Assembly (NCBI GenBank): GCA_000431015.1
Contig: HF986081.1
Coordinates: 44,496-79,850, forward strand
DNA: 35,355 nt
Source: Alistipes sp. CAG:514
GTDB taxonomy: Bacteria > Bacteroidota > Bacteroidia > Bacteroidales > UBA932
Direction of reading: 5' to 3'
Shown: positions 32,468 through 35,355 of the stretch, piece after piece
How positions within the stretch are numbered: the first letter of the stretch is position 1
Layout: each line of letters begins with the position of its first letter
Made by a program: the position numbers and the translations under genes
Notes under the pieces: generated by a model
The model's input: only the letters and a program-made list of their open reading frames with translations
What the model was told of the DNA's origin: nothing
Database searches by the model: none

Positions 32468-33724
32468 CTAGTGACTGTGTGTGTGACCTGCCGGAGCGGC
32501 GACTACCGAGGCCAGTTTCACCTGCATCGCGCCTGTCTGGACGATGACCTCGCCTTCGTTCAGACCGCTCTTGACAAGGACTCTCTTTCCGTCGGACTGT
32601 CCGAGCCTTACCTCGCGCTTCGTGAAGCAGGTCTCGTCCTCCTGGACAAAGACGTAGTGGATGCCCTGATCCTCGACCACGGCACCGACCGGGACGCTGA
32701 ACGCCTTGGAGGAGGATGAGGATTTGAGGTAGACATCGACGTAGGAGCCGGCGACAAGGTCTCCCTTGTTGTCGAACTCGAATGTCACTGGAATATAATA
32801 GTCCCCTCCGGAAGCCTTTCCGTAGCCGATGAGCCTGCCGTTGAGATCTTTGAGGCTGTAGGCCGCGTCGCTGTAGGATGTCGAGAAGTTGGCGTCCTTG
32901 ATGCCGCTAAGAAGTCCGTAGTATTTCTCGGACACGTCGGCGCGGAGCCTGAGCCTCCTGTTCTGGCTGACAACGGCGACCGGGGTTCCCGTCTCCACGA
33001 AATCGCCTTGGCCCACGCTCAGTTTCTTTATGTATCCGCCGATCGGGGAAGTGACGCAGACATTCCCGTCCTTGGAGGTGTTGGAGGACAGGGCGTCGTA
33101 CTCGGCCTTGGCCTGTTCGAAGGCGAGTCTGCTCTGGTCCAAGTGGCTCTCGCTGACGATGTTGTCCTTGCTGAGCTGGAGGTCGCGCTCATATTCTTTC
33201 CTGGCGGCCTCGAACGCGGCCTTGGCTTTGGCCAGCTGGTCACCGCCGCCCAGTTCCTTGGACGAGATAGTGGCGATCTGCCCGCCTTTTCCCACAGCCG
33301 AACCCTCGGTCAGTCTTCCGAAACTGATGATGCCTGAGGTCTTTGCCACGACTGTCATCTCGTCTCCCATCGCAGACAGTATCTGCCCGCTCGTGTGGAT
33401 AACCTCGGCGAAATCCCCGGCGGTCACTGTCTCGGTAGTTATCCCGAATGTCTTCTGTCGTTCAAGGCTCACCACGATCTCGCCGTCGTGGCCCTTGTTG
33501 CCGTGATCGTGGCCTTCGTGACCCTCCGCCTCGTGATTATGTCCTTCGTGTCCGTGGTCATGCCCCTCGTGGCTGTGCCCTTCATGGTCGTGATCGTGTC
33601 CGTGATCATGCCCCTCGTGAGCCTCCACGCCATGTCCGTGGTCATGTCCTTCGTGATTGGAATGGTTGCCGCATCCTGCCAGAACCGCGCAGAATGCCAT
33701 TGTCAATAGTATTGTTCTTTTCAT
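32468..33724 (-). CDS. His-rich RND periplasmic adaptor lipoprotein (CusB-like)
   Basis: A 418-residue lipoprotein: the signal ends in a lipobox, LAGC, with Cys18. Directly after it, residues 21 to about 82 form a very His-rich segment built on (D/E)-G-H-x-H and G-H-D-H-G units, a probable metal-collecting domain. The remaining protein is a standard membrane-fusion adaptor: a barrel-sandwich start at VSLERQKTFGITTETV, coiled-coil hairpin (LAKAKAAFEAARKEYERDLQLSKDN), the returning strand CVTSPIGGYIKKLSVGQGDFV and a beta barrel. The C-terminus ends GHTHSH. It links the RND pump to TolC. The His-rich domain strongly supports divalent or copper-group metal transport. Confidence 0.92.
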   Translation of the reverse strand: MKRTILLTMAFCAVLAGCGNHSNHEGHDHGHGVEAHEGHDHGHDHDHEGHSHEGHDHGHEGHNHEAEGHEGHDHGNKGHDGEIVVSLERQKTFGITTETVTAGDFAEVIHTSGQILSAMGDEMTVVAKTSGIISFGRLTEGSAVGKGGQIATISSKELGGGDQLAKAKAAFEAARKEYERDLQLSKDNIVSESHLDQSRLAFEQAKAEYDALSSNTSKDGNVCVTSPIGGYIKKLSVGQGDFVETGTPVAVVSQNRRLRLRADVSEKYYGLLSGIKDANFSTSYSDAAYSLKDLNGRLIGYGKASGGDYYIPVTFEFDNKGDLVAGSYVDVYLKSSSSSKAFSVPVGAVVEDQGIHYVFVQEDETCFTKREVRLGQSDGKRVLVKSGLNEGEVIVQTGAMQVKLASVVAAPAGHTHSH

Positions 33725-33860
33725 TTTATGAATATTTTATCAAGTATTTGTGGTGCATGAATAGCTGTAAGCCAGGATTTAACAGAATCCTGTGCTACAG
33801 ACTTACCCTACGACTTTATCTAATTCCTTGAAATCGAGGAATATACGTAAAACCGTAAAG

Positions 33861-34277
33861 TTATGCGATGACCGGTGGGGCGTTAGGCGCCAAAGAGCAG
33901 ACAAGCGGCGGCGCCATTTTAGGTACGATGTCCCCGGAAGCATATTCATAAACCGTGCTTTCGAGGTTGATTGTCAGAAGGTTGGCAAGAGCGGCGAGGA
34001 TCGGGGATATGTTGGCTTCGTCGCCGTCGTAGTCCTGGTGGTCAACATGCAGTGTTTCCGACGGGAAGTATGGTTTGTGCGCCACGCAATGGCTCTCGTC
34101 CTCGTTGTGGTTGGCGTCCGAATGATGAGTGTGCGCATCGTCTATGCAACCGTACAGTCCGCAGACTTCCTCCGCGATGCAGATCATGGTTTCGTGGTGA
34201 TGGTGCGGCAGCACAGTCGCCAGAGTCACCATCATCATCGCCAGAAAGATCGGCACTATGGACAATTTCCTCATCAT
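33861..34277 (-). CDS. Small His-rich exported protein heading the efflux operon
   Basis: A 138-residue protein with an N-terminal hydrophobic segment (LSIVPIFLAMMMVTLATVL) and then PHHHHETMICI. Further on are Cys residues and a His/Asp/Glu cluster (DDAHTHHSDANHNEDESHCVAHK, in two pieces of under 20 residues) suited to metal binding. The C-terminus is hydrophobic and Pro-rich. I recall such short proteins (possibly DUF6769) next to CusBA-type operons in Bacteroidetes, with no assigned function. A periplasmic or membrane-bound metal scavenger or sensor is an inference from composition and position. It lies 136 bases upstream of the adaptor gene on the same strand. Met2 (34274) is an equally good start. 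Confidence 0.72.
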   Translation of the reverse strand: MMRKLSIVPIFLAMMMVTLATVLPHHHHETMICIAEEVCGLYGCIDDAHTHHSDANHNEDESHCVAHKPYFPSETLHVDHQDYDGDEANISPILAALANLLTINLESTVYEYASGDIVPKMAPPLVCSLAPNAPPVIA

Positions 34278-34435
34278 AAATCCTTTCGGACAATCATGGC
34301 AAATTTAGTAAATATTTCTGAATATGTAAAATGATAGGACATGACAGCATAATATCATATCTGATAATTAAGGGCAGGCAGGTACTACGGGGAATGGATT
34401 TCGATAAAATAAATGAATATGTAAGTTTAAATGCG

Positions 34436-34515
34436 ATAATCCCCTTTGGGTGACTTTGGCTCCCGAAGAGGGAGGGGACCCGCTTTAGCGGGGAGGATCA
34501 CCCGAAGGGGATTAT
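34436..34515. repeat. Palindromic intergenic repeat, copy 1
   Basis: The outer arms (34436-34453 and 34498-34515) pair at 17 of 18 positions, as ATAATCCCCTTTGGGTGA against its complement. Inside lies the 35-base core at 34463-34497, which contains CCCGCTTTAGCGGGG and is repeated at 34586-34619. It lies in the 423-bp gap between the efflux operon and the glutamate synthase gene. Confidence 0.8.
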
Positions 34516-34570
34516 TGCAGTTGGTAACTATTCAAATTCCTAAAAATATGATTACTTAAGAATATAGGTA

Positions 34571-34634
34571 ATTGGAGCGTAGCGACCGAAGAGGGAGGGG
34601 ACCCGCTATGCGGGGAGGACCTCCCGCGGCCAAT
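34571..34634. repeat. Palindromic intergenic repeat, copy 2
   Basis: The core at 34586-34619 matches the core of the preceding copy except for a few bases in the loop (CTATGCGGGG instead of CTTTAGCGGGG). It is framed by the short inverted ends ATTGG (34571-34575) and CCAAT (34630-34634). The remainder of 34278-34700 is AT-rich without a supportable gene. Confidence 0.75.
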
Positions 34635-34700
34635 ATATTGACGGCATACCTTGTGTCCCTAAGTGGCTGTCACGAAGTGACTGAGGCAAATATGTCTCAG

Positions 34701-35355
34701 TTACTTGGAACTGAGATATTCGTCAATCGCCGCCGCTGCCTTGCGCCCCGCACCCATCGCGAGGATCACTGTCGCGGCACCGGTGACGGCATCACCGCCG
34801 GCGAATATGCCCTCTCTGGTCGTGCGGCCTTCGGCATCAGCCTCAAGCCCGCCACGACGTGTGGCCTGAAGTCCCTTCGTCGTGTTGACGATCAACGGAT
34901 TCGGAGCAGTTCCAAGAGCCATGATCACGGTCTCAGTCGGGATCTCGAACTCGGATCCCGGAATCGGGACAGGGGAGCGGCGGCCACTCGCGTCAGGTTC
35001 GCCGAGCTCCATTCTGATGCACTTGATCGCCCTTACCCAGCCTTTCTCGTCACCGAGAATCTCAACCGGGTTGGTAAGCATCTGGAAGTCAATGCCCTCT
35101 TCCTTGGCGTGATGAACCTCCTCCTTTCTTGCAGGAAGCTCGTTCTCGGTACGACGATAGACTATGGTGGTGTCGGCGCCAAGCCTCAGGGCTGTTCTCG
35201 CGGCATCCATCGCCACGTTTCCTCCACCGACGACACAGCACTTCTTCCCGGCGTGGATCGGGGTGAGATAGTCCTCGCGGAAAGCCTTCATAAGGTTGTT
35301 TCTCGTCAGGAACTCATTGGCGGAGAAAACCCCGTTGAGATTCTCGCCAGGAATG
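34701..35355 (-). CDS. Glutamate synthase small subunit-like oxidoreductase, C-terminal part
   Basis: The last 217 codons of a minus-strand gene that enters from the right edge. The fragment begins IPGENLNGVFSANEFLTRNN and continues with the NAD(P)-binding Rossmann motif VVGGGNVAMDAARTALRLGADTTIVYRR, the PARKEEVHHAKEEGI segment and the closing FAD-site FAGGDAVTGAATVILAMGAGRKAAAAI. This is the GltD fold found in glutamate synthase small subunits (including the stand-alone GltA type) and in NfnB/SudA ferredoxin:NADP oxidoreductases. The iron-sulfur N-terminus is outside the window, so these alternatives cannot be separated. In Bacteroidales the gene next upstream is often the partner SudB/NfnA subunit. 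Confidence 0.9.
   Translation of the reverse strand, partial: IPGENLNGVFSANEFLTRNNLMKAFREDYLTPIHAGKKCCVVGGGNVAMDAARTALRLGADTTIVYRRTENELPARKEEVHHAKEEGIDFQMLTNPVEILGDEKGWVRAIKCIRMELGEPDASGRRSPVPIPGSEFEIPTETVIMALGTAPNPLIVNTTKGLQATRRGGLEADAEGRTTREGIFAGGDAVTGAATVILAMGAGRKAAAAIDEYLSSK

Overview
The window reads as chromosomal DNA of a moderately GC-rich Bacteroidales bacterium, probably a gut or faecal lineage. The evidence is: promoter-like TTTG / TAnnTTTG boxes instead of E. coli-type -35/-10 boxes; Bacteroidales-restricted families (a YKSEA-repeat secreted protein, a DUF4831-type protein, a small His-rich exported protein ahead of a CusBA-TolC operon); a GH106-type rhamnosidase; and an anaerobic sulfatase-maturase-type radical SAM enzyme. 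I cannot fix genus or species. I see no rRNA, tRNA, CRISPR array, insertion sequence or integrase.

Layout. 1-75: start of parA on the minus strand. 608-1930: radical SAM/SPASM maturase. 1998-2339: YKSEA-repeat protein. 2894-4702: Uup-like ABC-F ATPase. 4853-16196: eleven closely packed minus-strand genes: two POT peptide transporters, a DUF2400 protein, a zeta-toxin-like P-loop kinase, TldD, TldE/PmbA, a SlyD-like FKBP prolyl isomerase with a His/Cys-rich tail, a family-2 glycosyltransferase, TrkA and an isochorismatase-like hydrolase. 16491-17755: Fic protein coupled to a 30-codon relic resembling the start of a type I methyltransferase (HsdM). 17971-22115: ProXp-ala-type editing deacylase, LpxL-like acyltransferase, DUF4831 protein, PepD. 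22234-23405: rpsF-rpsR-rplI. 23480-26815: GH106. 26952-27928: divergent YqeY and RidA. 28063-34277: metal efflux operon (His-rich exported protein, His-rich CusB adaptor, CusA/CzcA pump, TolC). 34701-35355: C-terminal part of a GltD/GltA-type glutamate synthase small subunit.

Themes. Peptide handling (TldD/TldE, two POT carriers, PepD) and metal handling (CusBA-TolC with its His-rich partner, His/Cys-tailed FKBP) recur. The rest is mostly housekeeping.

Most unusual are DNA-level signals rather than genes. (1) The hexamer GAATAT, about half the time GAATATG, occurs about 80 times on the two strands against roughly 11 expected from composition. It lies in all reading frames and between genes. 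(2) Two diverged, exactly 140-bp inverted-repeat elements lie in the divergent intergenic regions about 150 bp upstream of the maturase and ABC-F genes. (3) A five-copy 11-bp tandem repeat, not a multiple of three, lies inside the Fic gene and could switch its C-terminal domain by frameshift. (4) A second palindromic intergenic repeat pair lies at 34436-34634.
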